DNA from: Diphasiastrum complanatum
Taxonomy: Eukaryota; Streptophyta; Lycopodiopsida; Lycopodiales; Lycopodiaceae
Length of the DNA stretch: 64,000 bases
Direction: 5' to 3'
Assembly: GCA_029204225.1 (NCBI GenBank)
Contig: CM055103.1
Span: 53,547,538 to 53,611,537 of the forward strand
Part shown: positions 11,101 to 24,900 of the stretch, piece after piece
How the letters are laid out: each line of letters starts with the position of its first letter
How positions within the stretch are numbered: position 1 is the first letter of the stretch
Notes under the pieces: generated by a model
Told to the model about the DNA's origin: nothing
Databases searched by the model: none
Seen by the model: only the letters and a program-made list of their open reading frames with translations
Made by a program: the position numbers and the translations under genes

Positions 11101-13383
11101 TCTCAAGAACAATGGAATGTACTCTTACGACACTAGCAACTATATTACAAGTTGGAAAATAACGACTCTAAGCAAAAGGAGCGACAAGAATCAAGTAAAT
11201 AATATACCACATTGAAATATTCAGGAACAATTGAAGGGACAAATCAAACTAGTAAGAGCACCTATTTCAATAAGCAGCAAAATCTTCACCTTCTCTCCTG
11301 TTCTGATGCCTTCACAATGCCTCAATGAGCGACTAGTAGTAATGCATAAAAATCACTACCTCATCTACACACTTAAAAAACAAACACTCTCCAGGGGTTA
11401 TATTAGTGATGATACATATCCATGTATTTGTACCCATTGAACAGACCATGTTGTGCATGATGTGTTTCCACACATACTTCTTCTTGCAGTTGTGTAGTAT
11501 TGATTAGCAGGCCCTATGATCTGTTGCCCAGGCTATTTTGCACACAGATTTGACGTTCTGTAATTGGTATTACATAAGTGCACATGATCCAGATAGCTGA
11601 TGTTTTTTGAAGTTGCACATTCAGAGCATTGGCATTTCTGGATAATACTTCGTTTCCTCAAACAGATTTTTGAATGTTTCAAAGAACATGTGACCCACTG
11701 CCCTCTAATCTAAAATGATTCAATTTATATTGTAAAAATAACTTGCATAGAGACTTTGTAGCTCATGCTAACATGCCAAAAACTAACGTTAAATCTGCAT
11801 CCACGTACTTTGGAAAAGGCTTTGGCTGGAGTCTATTACAACTTACGTACTAGGTCCAGTATGTAAAATATTAGTCTGCGTTAGAGCTTTGCATGCGAGA
11901 TGATAACTTATATCTTACGATGTCTAAGTGTAGAACGCGAGAGTCTAGTATCCAAAGCTATCCCTGGAGCTTCCTTTTTACAAAATCTAGTTTCCCACCT
12001 ATAAAACAGAGTATGCACCGATACATTTTCCTTTGTTGTTATTGAACAGTGCAAGTTCTAACACAATCCACTGAAAGATCTGCCTTTAGTCCATCTAATG
12101 AAACACACAGACCTTTTTGTACAACTCTGCAAGCCTTAGAGTTTTTCCCAGACGTTTTGGATAGTCGAAACTCTCAGCCCTTAAAATTTCCTGAATTTGA
12201 GAACTCTGCCACGGTTTTCAAATCCAGGAAAGTTTTTGGCTGAGATTTTCCACTACATGACAAGCTTATTGAATTACACCTGTAGAGTGCCTTATTAATA
12301 GTAAAGGGCATTACCGTCGTGACTGCCTACATAATGGGCTTTGTGCCTGTGAGGCCCTTAATTACAACAAGCCATGCGTTTGTAGATTTCAATGTCCTCT
12401 ACACTACACTAACTACTTATGAGGATTTTATGTATCAAAAAATGCTTCAATTTTTAGAGGTTAAATAAGAGATAAGGTCTTAACCTAGTGTGAAATTAAT
12501 CAGAAAATTAAACTTGCTCCATGAAGTCCAGCTTCCACTTCTCAGTTGTTTCATAGTGTTTTCAAGTTTCTACCTGATCTGGCAAGCGATACTTCCATTT
12601 TTGTCATACACTCCTTATAAATGTAAGCAGAAAGCGTAAATTAGCCACAAACTGCAGAGGTCTACAAAGACTAGTCCGTTGTAGATGGTGTATATAAAGA
12701 GACCAACTTCTTTGATTTTAGTAAGCTTTTGATTCAAAGGTTTTGATGTAGCCCTGCATAGGTTTTGCTGAACATCTGTTATCAAAGAACGAGAAGAGAA
12801 GATCATCTTTATCTGATAATCTAACGTTTAGAAGGCAACCATGCAAGGCAACCAGCACATTATAAACAAGTGAAACCTTGCTATCATTCCTTATCTCCAT
12901 CGTAACATATCTCTACTATCTCTATACTGCAGAATGTTTTCATGTGGTCACCATGCCCAAACATTAACAAAGTACAACTGCATAGCATACTTGTACCTGC
13001 AGACTTTTTTGATTCAGTTGCTTTACAGCGACAACCATCTTGAGGTCGCCATGCAGAGGATGCTTGTGCCAGATGTATCCTTTGTAAACACATCCAAATC
13101 CACCTTCCCCAAGCATGCCTCCACGGGAAAAATTCCTTGTTGCAACTCTTAACTCGTCATATGTGAAAACTCGAAGGTCTTGATATGGCGTTGATGCGCC
13201 CTCTACTTGATTAGTCTCTGAAGAAGCAGAACTTTCTTCAGATAACGGCTGTGAGCTTTTATACGAATTCGATCTTTCACCATCTTCAGTAGGTTTAGTG
13301 AGCCACGAGCTCCGCCTGAAGGATCTCTTACTTCTGGGTTCGGAAACTCGCCTTTTAGGATCAGAAAAATGAAAGCAACTCAT
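8151..13383 (-). CDS. Receptor-like cytoplasmic kinase, RLCK-VII (PBL19/20-like), complete
   Basis: A serine/threonine protein kinase of 442 aa in four exons: 13383-12997, 10222-9962, 9778-9656 and 8708-8151, all phase 0 with GT-AG introns. It opens with [12 protein letters not shown]. That lacks the Gly2 needed for myristoylation but has Cys3, as in PBL19-type kinases, suggesting palmitoyl anchoring at the plasma membrane. A Ser-rich stretch precedes the kinase domain (from [14 protein letters not shown]). Visible motifs are the glycine loop [11 protein letters not shown] (92-102), ATP-binding Lys121, [10 protein letters not shown] with catalytic Asp221 (Phe replaces the usual His or Tyr before RD), DFG Asp239 and AAPEY Glu268. 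The [20 protein letters not shown] insert is typical of subgroup VII-4, whose Arabidopsis members relay chitin signals from pattern receptors. Intron 1 is 2.8 kb. The subgroup assignment is from motif memory, not a tree. Confidence 0.93.
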
Positions 13384-15765
13384 ATTTCAATCTTTTTTTA
13401 GCATATTAGTATCCTATATCTAAGAGTTGGTCACCAACTATTTCCTCTTAGTTCATTCTGTCGATCACTTTCCCACAAAAAACATTGCCACTGAAGTAAA
13501 ACCTGTCCATTTCCCGATTTTAACTAAGAGAATCAGAGTTTTCAGACCTATCTCGCCGAAGTGCTTGTCGAACGTAGTGGAGATAATGTAACAGCTATTC
13601 TTACTGGATAAGTCACACGGTATATACACGAACAACACTCAGGTCAGCCGAATTGAATGCTTTCACAAACGCCAGGCCTGCTATTTTCAATTGCGTCCCG
13701 TATGCCGCAGCAGCTTATTTTCAGATTATGAGACGAGCTGAAACATCAACTGTTGGTCCGTCCTTCAGTCAACTCTACAAGTAAAAATCAATACCTTCAA
13801 GTCAGCACTGATTCTGTCTATTAAGCTAGGAAAACGAGTTACAATGGATACGGCTTGAATAAGACGCCATTCTTGGTTATACAAAGCGGTAACTGGCATC
13901 TATTCTTTCATCTCGAATTCTGGATGTCACATTCCTTTCATGCTGTGTAAGACGTTGCGTAACTCAACTATCTCGCTTGAAATTACATATTTAAAATACA
14001 TATCCAAGCCAGTATGCACATTACCGTCTGATAATCTAAACCGGGAAGCGTGCACAAACGAAGCATGCAACAACCAGAAATTCATAAGACTTTCAGGTGT
14101 ATCTTACTGAAGCAAACTTCATTAACTAGATCACAATAGAGAGGAAAAGAATGAAAATGAATCTAGTTTGCTTGAGAAACATGACGCTCACTTGCTGGTC
14201 AAATTAGCTGCGGTAAAACATGATCTTCTGCCTTCCAAAACTGTCTGATGAATTCCAATTTAGAAATGCCAAATCGTAGACCAAAACAATACCTTAAACT
14301 GCTTCAAAACGGACAACTGAATCCACAAAACGACCAGGATTGTACTCGAAAACTTCCACAGATCCGCTCAAAGACATAGCAAACTTTGAGATCTATTTTT
14401 TTTCGTTTTTCTTGTATAGTTTGATAGATTTTCACTGCCGTCCTTCCAGATGAAGCCTGAAAGCTCTCACAGTACATATACACAAGCGATGCATTCGCCC
14501 GATCCTCACTGCTTCATCGATCCTCCTCCTCCTCCTCCTCCGGCTGCTGCCTCGCCAACGACAATCGAAGCCCCGCCATAGCCATAAGTTTTGTCCCGTC
14601 AATTTGAAGTCCATGGAAGTCCTTCATTACGGAAACGCAGACAACTTCACGTCAACTCGCCTTGCCCTAGTAACGTGGCGCACAGGCCCACGTTCTTTAT
14701 GTATTTTATTTACATAAAGTTAAAAGGAGTTGGAGACGGTGACGTGGAGGCATGGGATTGGCCAATATTGCTCCACCCTTTGACTTATATTAGTTAATGG
14801 GGGTATAGCTGGCCTTAGCCTTAGTCTTTTTGGGTCCCTCTTCTCATCTACCGTTCCTTCCATCCAAAACTAGGGGCCGAGAACTAGTCTCATCTTGGTG
14901 ACAAGTTGCACCTCTAAGATCCGCAAACTCCCGGCCCCATTCTCATCCTTTTCCATCTTCTCCTTAGAGGCTCTTCACTAGGCTTGTTCGGATTTACTCT
15001 ACATCTTTTACTTCTAGATTTGTGCCTTTTTGGATCCAACAAATGATTATCAATCAAGCACATTTATTTGAAATGCCCCGAAACAACACAATATGCCTTT
15101 GATAAATCTTTGGCAACACTAGCTTCAACCTTGCACTTTCAAGAGCTAAGATTGTTTTTCACCTTTTTTGCACATCGATAACCAATCTTTGTTATATCCT
15201 TTAGGCAAACTTTGAAGTAGCATGACAACTCAAAAGGGGTTTTATCAACATCTACTTATATACTTTTTTATGTGCCTCTAGGAACATTTTTGGAAATCCT
15301 TTTTCATCAAATATAGGTAGGTCCATTTTGGAAAAAAAAAACCTATGATTAATCACTTCTTGTTATGAAGCGCCAAAATAATGCTCCTCAACCATGTTTA
15401 TAGGTGATAGCTATGTAGGCTCTATAATTTCGAACTCAATATATCTAAAAACTTTGTTTGAAGTGCTATACTTAAACTTTCTTTTTTTTAATGACATGTT
15501 TACATTCCTATCAAATCTAAGATGCACACATAATTATGATGCTTGGAAATGCTTTGCTTGATGTGATATCTAAGTCCTCTAAACAACAAGATCCTAATAT
15601 ATGCACATTGTTGTTAGGCTTCTTTCAAAAAATAACACAAACATATTAATTTTTATATATTAAACACTTGATTTTGAAAATTTTGCAAATGTGATAAAAC
15701 GATTGCAATAAAAAAATAGTGTTTTAATTAATTATTAAGCACACAATTACAGGTGGAAAATGCTT
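13384..15765. other. Upstream region of the kinase gene and spacer
   Basis: This presumably contains the 5' leader and promoter of the minus-strand kinase. A (CCT)n trinucleotide run at about 14521-14542 followed by GC-rich sequence up to about 14600 could mark a non-coding first exon. No other gene is visible; 14800-15765 is AT-rich and featureless. Confidence 0.4.
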
Positions 15766-18338
15766 ACCTCTCGACTACTCCATTTTTTTGTGGTGTCCTT
15801 GGACTTGTGTACTCCCTCTTGATCCCATGCTCATCACAAAATGCCTTGAACTTGGTAAAAATATACTCACCACCATTTTCACTCAAGCACTTGATCTTTG
15901 TAGAAAATTGGACCTCCCTTGCAATCTTGAACTTGACAAAGACATCAAACATCTCTTTGCTCTTTAGTAGATACACCCAACAAAATCTACTAAAATCATC
16001 AATGAAAGTCACATACATCTTAGCACCTCCATTGCTAATTGTAGTAACACCATGAATATCCGAATGCATAAGTTGGAAAGGCTTACTTGACCTTGATCTT
16101 GATGTGGTGTAGACCTCTTGTAAGGTAACCTATGTGACTTTGATAAGCACATTGCTCACAAACATGATTCAAGCTTGTTAGAGACTTAGGAAGACCAAAC
16201 ACAACTTGCCTCTTTGCCACACCTCCAATGACTTGTAGTTGAAATGCCCCAATCTCTTGTGCCACACCTCTTGAATTGACATTTGCTCTTTTTCCATACA
16301 TCCAACTTGGTTAGCAACAACACAAGCATCAAGTTTGAACAATTTACCTTGTCTTTTCTCTTTTGCAATCAATTCATTTTCCTTCTTGATCAAACAAGCA
16401 TCACCAACAAACTCCACCTTGAATCTCTTATCAAGTAATTGACTCACACTAAGAAGGTTCTTAGTAATGGAAGGAATTGAACAAAACATCTCTCAAATTC
16501 ACATTCCTATTAGTAGAGAGGGAAATAGGAATTGTGCCAATTTTGTTGATTGCACACTCACCATCTTTGGCCGTGTAGATCGCCTTCTTGTCACTTTCAA
16601 ATGCCATCAAAGATGAGTAATACTCTATATGACATGTCATATGTGATGTAGCTCCACTATCAATCCACCAAGGATCAATGTCTCCATGATTAGCCAACAA
16701 ACACGATGACATAATAAAAGCATCATTTGAGAGTTGTTCATCAACACCATCTTCATCAATAGTTAGGTTGGTTTGCTTCTCACCTTGATCTCTCTTCTTC
16801 TTGAAGCAATCACTGGCAAAATGCCCTTTGGATCCACAATAAAGCATTTTAACTTTCACCTATCTTTCTTCTTACCAACAAAAGTGGAAGGCTCACCTTG
16901 ATCTTGACACTTTGACCACTTGCCTTTGCCTTTGCCCTTGAATTTGCCTTTGACGAACATGGCCTCTTCTCCTTCTTGAGATGTTGTTGTAGAACCACCT
17001 CTTGCTTGAAGCCTAAACTCCTCATTCACCAAAATCTCTTGCAAATCCACCATTCTTGGCAAAAACCCTTGAATAGCAAAACTTTGAACAAGATTAGCAT
17101 GATTATCCAACAAGCCATTAAGTACAACTTGAACAATTCTTTCTCCTTAATGCTTTCATCAATACATGATAACTCATCATTGAATGCTTTAACCCTCATA
17201 CTTTGAAAGATTTGCCTTCTTGGTTTTAGAACCCTAGATGTAGACTTGGACTCATAAAGCTTTTTCAAAGTCTCCCAAGCCTCACTTGATGAAGTACATT
17301 TACCAGCTTCCTTAAGAAGTTCATTAGTCACATTCATCTTGATAATGTGTAGAGCTTTCTTAGCTCTCTTGTCATACCTCAATTGATCTTGAGGTGCCAA
17401 AGGTCTCTCCTCCGCACCTACAACAATATCCATCAACTCATTCATCTCCAATAAGGACTCCATCCTCACCTTCCAAGTAGAATAGTTGATTGAGGTAAGC
17501 CTATCATTGCCTTCCAACATGAAGTCACTTGAGGTTGCCATGTTGCAATGATATGATATTTTCTTTGTCCAATGCACTTAGCACTCTCTTGAAAATCAAC
17601 AAATGAAACTCAAGAAGAAATCACAAAGATTTGCAAACGCACCCTCAAATCCACCACTAGATTCGATAAAAACACAAACTTTATCCTGCAACCTGCTCTT
17701 ATACCATGTGAAAATATTAGATCCAAAACATATTTAGATCATAAAGAATCTTTAGCCAAGTTTGATCACACATCTAGTTTCATCAACAACATATAAATCA
17801 CTACTTTATCCATGCTAGAATTTAGAAATGCATCAAGATCTGATCATAACCACTTAGATTTGACTTAGTATTGTCCTTGTCCATACAGCAGCAGTACAAT
17901 ACAATACTTCACAATGTGAAAGCTAGACCAACAAGAAAATCAACTTTCTACACATAGAAACTCAAGATATCATGAGAAATTCACAAGAGATGGACATAGA
18001 ATCAACAAAGATGAACTCTCCACATATAATGAGAGAAACCGAGATATTTCTCCATGTAGGTATAGCTATTTATAATAGCCACAATGTCATTTGGCCACTT
18101 TCCCTAAGTGTGCCCTAACATGGCAACTTCTAGGTACTTAACCAAAAACCTAGAAGTTCTAGTCTAGATGCAATGTATCAAAATTAGCCAATTAGAATGG
18201 TTCCAAACTTGACCTTGTCCACTTATCTACTTGCCAAAAATAGTACAAACACTATTTAGGCCTTGATTAACAAATATGAAACTATCTCTAAGTTGAGATT
18301 TCAAGTTGGCCTCAAATTGCTAGTTGACCATTTTCACA
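15766..18338 (-). mobile_element. Ty1/copia retrotransposon, 5' part (LTR, gag, protease, integrase), truncated
   Basis: In minus-strand order: a 5' LTR (18338-17707); a primer-binding site (17706-17692) TGGTATAAGAGCAGG matching the plant initiator-tRNA-Met type; gag from about 17550 (LTSINYSTWKVRMESLL, UBN2-like); a zinc knuckle near 16850 (YCGSKGHFASDC, first Cys replaced by Met); protease motif WWIDSGATSHM near 16660; the pre-integrase WHKRLGHFNY; and integrase core (FIDDFSRFCWVYLL, SENGGEY, PQKNGVVER) ending at 15766. The middle catalytic Asp of the integrase (normally S-D-N-G-G-E) is Glu. The frame is broken several times, notably near 17100, 16860, 16480 and 16180. Reverse transcriptase, RNase H and the 3' LTR are absent: the coding sequence stops immediately after VER, so the element is truncated and dead. 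Confidence 0.93.
17707..18338 (-). repeat. 5' LTR of the Copia element (632 bp)
   Basis: Bounded by the inverted ends TGTGAAAA (17707-17714) and TTTTCACA (18331-18338), with the primer-binding site immediately adjoining at 17706. The left breakpoint of the downstream 4.2-kb duplication (17759) falls inside this LTR, so a 5'-deleted second copy of it lies at 21987-22566. Confidence 0.88.
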
Positions 18339-21300
18339 CATCACATGATACTTATTTTTGAAACATGCAATAGTCGCAATATGTGAGAATTTGCAAATAT
18401 ATAGCTTGATCAACAGAGATTATTGTAAATTTTTGAAATCCACATGTATGTGAGCATGTTCACACGTGTGAGAATAGGCCCAGAGTAGTTAGTACCTAAT
18501 CATAGGAGTTAGTTAGGTTGTTTGGTCAAGTTTCCTAGAATTTAGGAGCAAACAACTCAAATCATGGAGGTAGATGAGTAACCTAACCATCAAATTGGCA
18601 TAACTCTACGATTAGGTAAGATTGACATATTAGGGCCAAAAACGTCAATTACTCTCCTTGAAACATGCTGGATTTTCACCTAACATCCAAGGAGAAGAGC
18701 CTCATTGTACTTTGAATCTATCATTCCATACATGCAAGATAGAGATTTGCCCTTGATTGTGTGATCCAAAATTGCTAATCTAGATCAAAAAAATGATGAC
18801 TAGTTTTGCAATAGACTGGTGTATCAATCAATCAATCACTCTTGGAGTCTTTTGTAGGCTCATTTATGGTCCTTAGTATTGTATCTTCAACATGGTATCA
18901 AAGCCAAGTACAAGAGGATAATTAATTATTAAAGCACAATCCATTTTTAACAAGTTTGTTGCTAGAAAACTAGTAATCAAGTCTTAGTGTGAAGTTTTTT
19001 GATCCAAACTTGGTGAGGGTCAACAGTTGTACTTACCACATGTGTGGGCACCTCTGTACCTACATTTAACTTTAAATATTCATAATATCCAAACAATTTG
19101 ATTTCTTGATGAGTTTTTTGGTGCCAATTCAAGGACAAACATCAAAGTTTGTTTGCCATCAATGAGATTTGACTTAGTGTCATGACATCTAACTAATTGA
19201 GGCTGATTTCAAGCCGTTTGAAATTTTTTTACAGAAGAACCATCAAGAAGAAGGAAGAGATTTAGTCATGTTTTTGTCCAAATCTTGCAAAAATTGATTT
19301 GATTTGATTTGATTTGATAGCTTTTTGGTGCAATCTCATTTTATCTCCATTCTATCTTTGTGACGGAGTGTGAGGGATGAGAATAGAAGTCCATAAAGAG
19401 GCTAGAAGTTAAATTTGAGAAGATCGAAATCAAGTGAAACCTTTGTGAGTTTCTAGAGTCAATTCAACTTCAATTTTCTTGAGCATTGTTTTGTACAATC
19501 CTTCTTAAGAGTTCTTTTGAATCAAGATCAAGAGGATCTTGCTATCTGTGTGTTTGTGAACATCAAGTGAGTTGCTAGTGAGGCAAATTCTGGAAAAGAA
19601 CTAGGGAGGGCCGAGAAGTACATCAATAGTACAAGTCATTAGAAAGATGGGGTCTATTGGAGCATTCCTTCTTGAACCTAGTGAGAGGTTAAATTCTACA
19701 AATTATTCCATATGGAAATGGGGTCAGTCATAGTGCTCCAAGACCTCTTTGATGTTGTCCTAGATGAAGAGGATGAAAACTTGAAGTGTAGTAGAACAAG
19801 TTCTTACAAGTATATGTAAGCCTATGGAATATTCCTTGCAATATTCAAATTCTCATCCAATCGCTTTTGATCTCCTTTACATGCACTTATAGTCGTCAGA
19901 CACGATGCACTAGGTCCACATATCCTAACGGATATGCTAGGGCCCTCACAAAGTTATTAATTACATTTTTGGCCTAGTCTGAAAGAACGAGGCATAACGA
20001 AGAAACTCGTGCACTAAAGTACCAAACATCCATGTCAAGGATTATTTTGAATCCCTTATATTGGACATGTATGCATGTAAATTGAAAATATCGACCTTAT
20101 GATATATATGTTAGGTTGTAGACAAAGAATGTAGGAGGCCATGGTTGACAAATACTCATGTCTGAATATGCTTGGAAGAAGAACATTAAAATTGGCATGT
20201 CCTTGTATTGTAAGAAGAGATCATGATGGGGTATTGAAGAAACCACCACCTATGAATCTACTAGATGAGGATGAGATTAGCATTTCAAAGACAAAATTAG
20301 AACCGCAAGCAAGATTCAGGATGAAAGAAGTGTGACAATGATTGAGGCAAGAAATGGAGCTAAAAATGATGAAAGAGGTGCAAAAAAGAAGAAGTCACTA
20401 TTGAAAAGCAAAAGAAAACTAAAGCTCAAGAAGAATGACATGCCAATACTACAAAGTTGCAATGAATGAACCCAAATTTGTCACAATTGAAAAAGGAGGA
20501 GCTCATTTAGCAAGCTTTTAGTACCCATGAAATGTGGAAGGCTATCACATATAACAATGAGGTATGAAGTGAACTTTGGGTATGTTCTAGTATCAAATGA
20601 CTAATCCACATTGTCTTTTAAAGAGGAGACATTGGGGCTATAGTTCAATTAAAAAATCACAAAAGAATTAAATTAGTACTATGCCATGTGAAATGTTTTG
20701 CTACACACAATGAGGACATTTGGATTACATGGTACAACCAACTTCCTAGTATCATATGAACAAGTTGCTAGAATTTTGAATTATAATACAAGATAGAGAC
20801 TTACAGTATGAATAAGTTGATAAGAATATTGATGTTTACTGAAGATCATAGATGTAAATTCTCTCATTGAATTATTCAATATTTTTTCTTCATACTAAAG
20901 TATATGATAGAGTCTTCTTGATTATTTATGTTAAAGGTACATGTCAAAAGCATATGAAGAAAAGGACACCTCTTTAGAAAAGCTTTTGACTAACGTCATT
21001 AACTTTTGACGTAGAAAATTGCAAATGAATGTTTCTTCTTGGACTATTTTCTCAAAAGATTGTATAAGGGCAATCTAGATAATGCCTCCTCGAATTTAAA
21101 GTTGTCATTTTCTTTGATGAAATCGACATACGAATATTCTTGCATTGGCTATTAACAATGATTTATTTCTCAAACTACCTATCAAATCCGCTTATTGGGT
21201 TTCCACATGCTTTATAACCAAGATTGCGCTTCATTGCAAATAGAGTTTCTAATTCCCTAAAGGAAAGCCTTATCGCACCTCCTGTTTTGGGAACCACAAA

Positions 21301-21983
21301 ACCCATATGTAGTCTACCTGGATGTGTTGAGAAAGCTTGTGGGGAGAAACATAATCACGGGCTTATGATAAAAAATACAATCATCTATTCACAACAATTG
21401 ACAACTCCAATCGATTTTGTTTCGAAAAAATGCTAAACATGTAACTTAGGGGATGCTTTAGTATTATGTAAAGAAAAAAAGCTAGACATGTAACTTAAGG
21501 AGTGGTTTAATAGAAATTGTGACACTAGCTTTTTTCTTCAAATTTGTAGTCATCGTTCATCCCAAAGCACTAATGCACTTGCTAAATAAGCCCAATCTGA
21601 CACTAATAATGGTTATTCGAGCCTTTTTCATATAACAATATAATTATAACAATAATTATCCGCCTAAGAAAGTACATATTGTTCTCAATACTATTTCTCA
21701 AGCATACATGACTTTTAATATAGATAAAAGATGATATCTTCCATAATGCTAGTTTTGATGCATGTCAATGTAAATAAAGCACAGAGTACAAACACAACAC
21801 CAATACTTGGAGGATATTGGGTTTTCCAACATGAAAGTCAGAAACAAAAATGAGGAAATTGTACACAAAATCAAAGGATACAACATCTTAAATAACTAGA
21901 TTTATCATTAAAGAAATGTAAAAATCATGGCAAAGGATAGATCCCTCATTTACTTCATAAATTCATGTTCTTTTTTAACAACA
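17759..21983 (+). repeat. 4.2-kb tandem duplication, copy 1
   Basis: This 4225-bp segment recurs at a fixed offset of 4228 bp in the same orientation. It starts inside the Copia LTR (AGTTTGATCACACATC) and ends at TTTTTTAACAACA. It contains most of that LTR, a second older Copia remnant, two small open frames (20141-20335 and 21224-21436) with no recognisable domain, and AT-rich filler. Two single-base differences from copy 2 were noticed, at 18060 (C versus T, CpG context) and 18479 (G versus A), so the copies are very young. Confidence 0.97.
18893..19795 (+). mobile_element. Older Copia remnant: primer-binding site and broken gag (copy 1)
   Basis: TGGTATCAAAGCC at 18893-18905, directly after a CA-ending sequence (CTTCAACA), has the form of a tRNA-Met primer-binding site following an LTR. 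From 19647 the plus strand encodes a Copia gag start, with ERLNSTNYSIWKW, then a stop. In another frame it continues as LQDLFDVVLDEEDEN. A small indel has therefore broken the frame, and nothing further downstream looks like pol. The limits of its LTR could not be set. Confidence 0.65.
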
Positions 21984-21986
21984 TCT

Positions 21987-24900
21987 AGTTTGATCACACA
22001 TCTAGTTTCATCAACAACATATAAATCACTACTTTATCCATGCTAGAATTTAGAAATGCATCAAGATCTGATCATAACCACTTAGATTTGACTTAGTATT
22101 GTCCTTGTCCATACAGCAGCAGTACAATACAATACTTCACAATGTGAAAGCTAGACCAACAAGAAAATCAACTTTCTACACATAGAAACTCAAGATATCA
22201 TGAGAAATTCACAAGAGATGGACATAGAATCAACAAAGATGAACTCTCCACATATAATGAGAGAAACTGAGATATTTCTCCATGTAGGTATAGCTATTTA
22301 TAATAGCCACAATGTCATTTGGCCACTTTCCCTAAGTGTGCCCTAACATGGCAACTTCTAGGTACTTAACCAAAAACCTAGAAGTTCTAGTCTAGATGCA
22401 ATGTATCAAAATTAGCCAATTAGAATGGTTCCAAACTTGACCTTGTCCACTTATCTACTTGCCAAAAATAGTACAAACACTATTTAGGCCTTGATTAACA
22501 AATATGAAACTATCTCTAAGTTGAGATTTCAAGTTGGCCTCAAATTGCTAGTTGACCATTTTCACACATCACATGATACTTATTTTTGAAACATGCAATA
22601 GTCGCAATATGTGAGAATTTGCAAATATATAGCTTGATCAACAGAGATTATTGTAAATTTTTGAAATCCACATGTATGTGAGCATGTTCACACGTGTAAG
22701 AATAGGCCCAGAGTAGTTAGTACCTAATCATAGGAGTTAGTTAGGTTGTTTGGTCAAGTTTCCTAGAATTTAGGAGCAAACAACTCAAATCATGGAGGTA
22801 GATGAGTAACCTAACCATCAAATTGGCATAACTCTACGATTAGGTAAGATTGACATATTAGGGCCAAAAACGTCAATTACTCTCCTTGAAACATGCTGGA
22901 TTTTCACCTAACATCCAAGGAGAAGAGCCTCATTGTACTTTGAATCTATCATTCCATACATGCAAGATAGAGATTTGCCCTTGATTGTGTGATCCAAAAT
23001 TGCTAATCTAGATCAAAAAAATGATGACTAGTTTTGCAATAGACTGGTGTATCAATCAATCAATCACTCTTGGAGTCTTTTGTAGGCTCATTTATGGTCC
23101 TTAGTATTGTATCTTCAACATGGTATCAAAGCCAAGTACAAGAGGATAATTAATTATTAAAGCACAATCCATTTTTAACAAGTTTGTTGCTAGAAAACTA
23201 GTAATCAAGTCTTAGTGTGAAGTTTTTTGATCCAAACTTGGTGAGGGTCAACAGTTGTACTTACCACATGTGTGGGCACCTCTGTACCTACATTTAACTT
23301 TAAATATTCATAATATCCAAACAATTTGATTTCTTGATGAGTTTTTTGGTGCCAATTCAAGGACAAACATCAAAGTTTGTTTGCCATCAATGAGATTTGA
23401 CTTAGTGTCATGACATCTAACTAATTGAGGCTGATTTCAAGCCGTTTGAAATTTTTTTACAGAAGAACCATCAAGAAGAAGGAAGAGATTTAGTCATGTT
23501 TTTGTCCAAATCTTGCAAAAATTGATTTGATTTGATTTGATTTGATAGCTTTTTGGTGCAATCTCATTTTATCTCCATTCTATCTTTGTGACGGAGTGTG
23601 AGGGATGAGAATAGAAGTCCATAAAGAGGCTAGAAGTTAAATTTGAGAAGATCGAAATCAAGTGAAACCTTTGTGAGTTTCTAGAGTCAATTCAACTTCA
23701 ATTTTCTTGAGCATTGTTTTGTACAATCCTTCTTAAGAGTTCTTTTGAATCAAGATCAAGAGGATCTTGCTATCTGTGTGTTTGTGAACATCAAGTGAGT
23801 TGCTAGTGAGGCAAATTCTGGAAAAGAACTAGGGAGGGCCGAGAAGTACATCAATAGTACAAGTCATTAGAAAGATGGGGTCTATTGGAGCATTCCTTCT
23901 TGAACCTAGTGAGAGGTTAAATTCTACAAATTATTCCATATGGAAATGGGGTCAGTCATAGTGCTCCAAGACCTCTTTGATGTTGTCCTAGATGAAGAGG
24001 ATGAAAACTTGAAGTGTAGTAGAACAAGTTCTTACAAGTATATGTAAGCCTATGGAATATTCCTTGCAATATTCAAATTCTCATCCAATCGCTTTTGATC
24101 TCCTTTACATGCACTTATAGTCGTCAGACACGATGCACTAGGTCCACATATCCTAACGGATATGCTAGGGCCCTCACAAAGTTATTAATTACATTTTTGG
24201 CCTAGTCTGAAAGAACGAGGCATAACGAAGAAACTCGTGCACTAAAGTACCAAACATCCATGTCAAGGATTATTTTGAATCCCTTATATTGGACATGTAT
24301 GCATGTAAATTGAAAATATCGACCTTATGATATATATGTTAGGTTGTAGACAAAGAATGTAGGAGGCCATGGTTGACAAATACTCATGTCTGAATATGCT
24401 TGGAAGAAGAACATTAAAATTGGCATGTCCTTGTATTGTAAGAAGAGATCATGATGGGGTATTGAAGAAACCACCACCTATGAATCTACTAGATGAGGAT
24501 GAGATTAGCATTTCAAAGACAAAATTAGAACCGCAAGCAAGATTCAGGATGAAAGAAGTGTGACAATGATTGAGGCAAGAAATGGAGCTAAAAATGATGA
24601 AAGAGGTGCAAAAAAGAAGAAGTCACTATTGAAAAGCAAAAGAAAACTAAAGCTCAAGAAGAATGACATGCCAATACTACAAAGTTGCAATGAATGAACC
24701 CAAATTTGTCACAATTGAAAAAGGAGGAGCTCATTTAGCAAGCTTTTAGTACCCATGAAATGTGGAAGGCTATCACATATAACAATGAGGTATGAAGTGA
24801 ACTTTGGGTATGTTCTAGTATCAAATGACTAATCCACATTGTCTTTTAAAGAGGAGACATTGGGGCTATAGTTCAATTAAAAAATCACAAAAGAATTAAA

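Noticed and set aside
20141-21436. Two small frames repeated in both copies of the 4.2-kb duplication as conserved genes
   Set aside because: Their conservation only reflects the recent duplication; neither shows a known domain.
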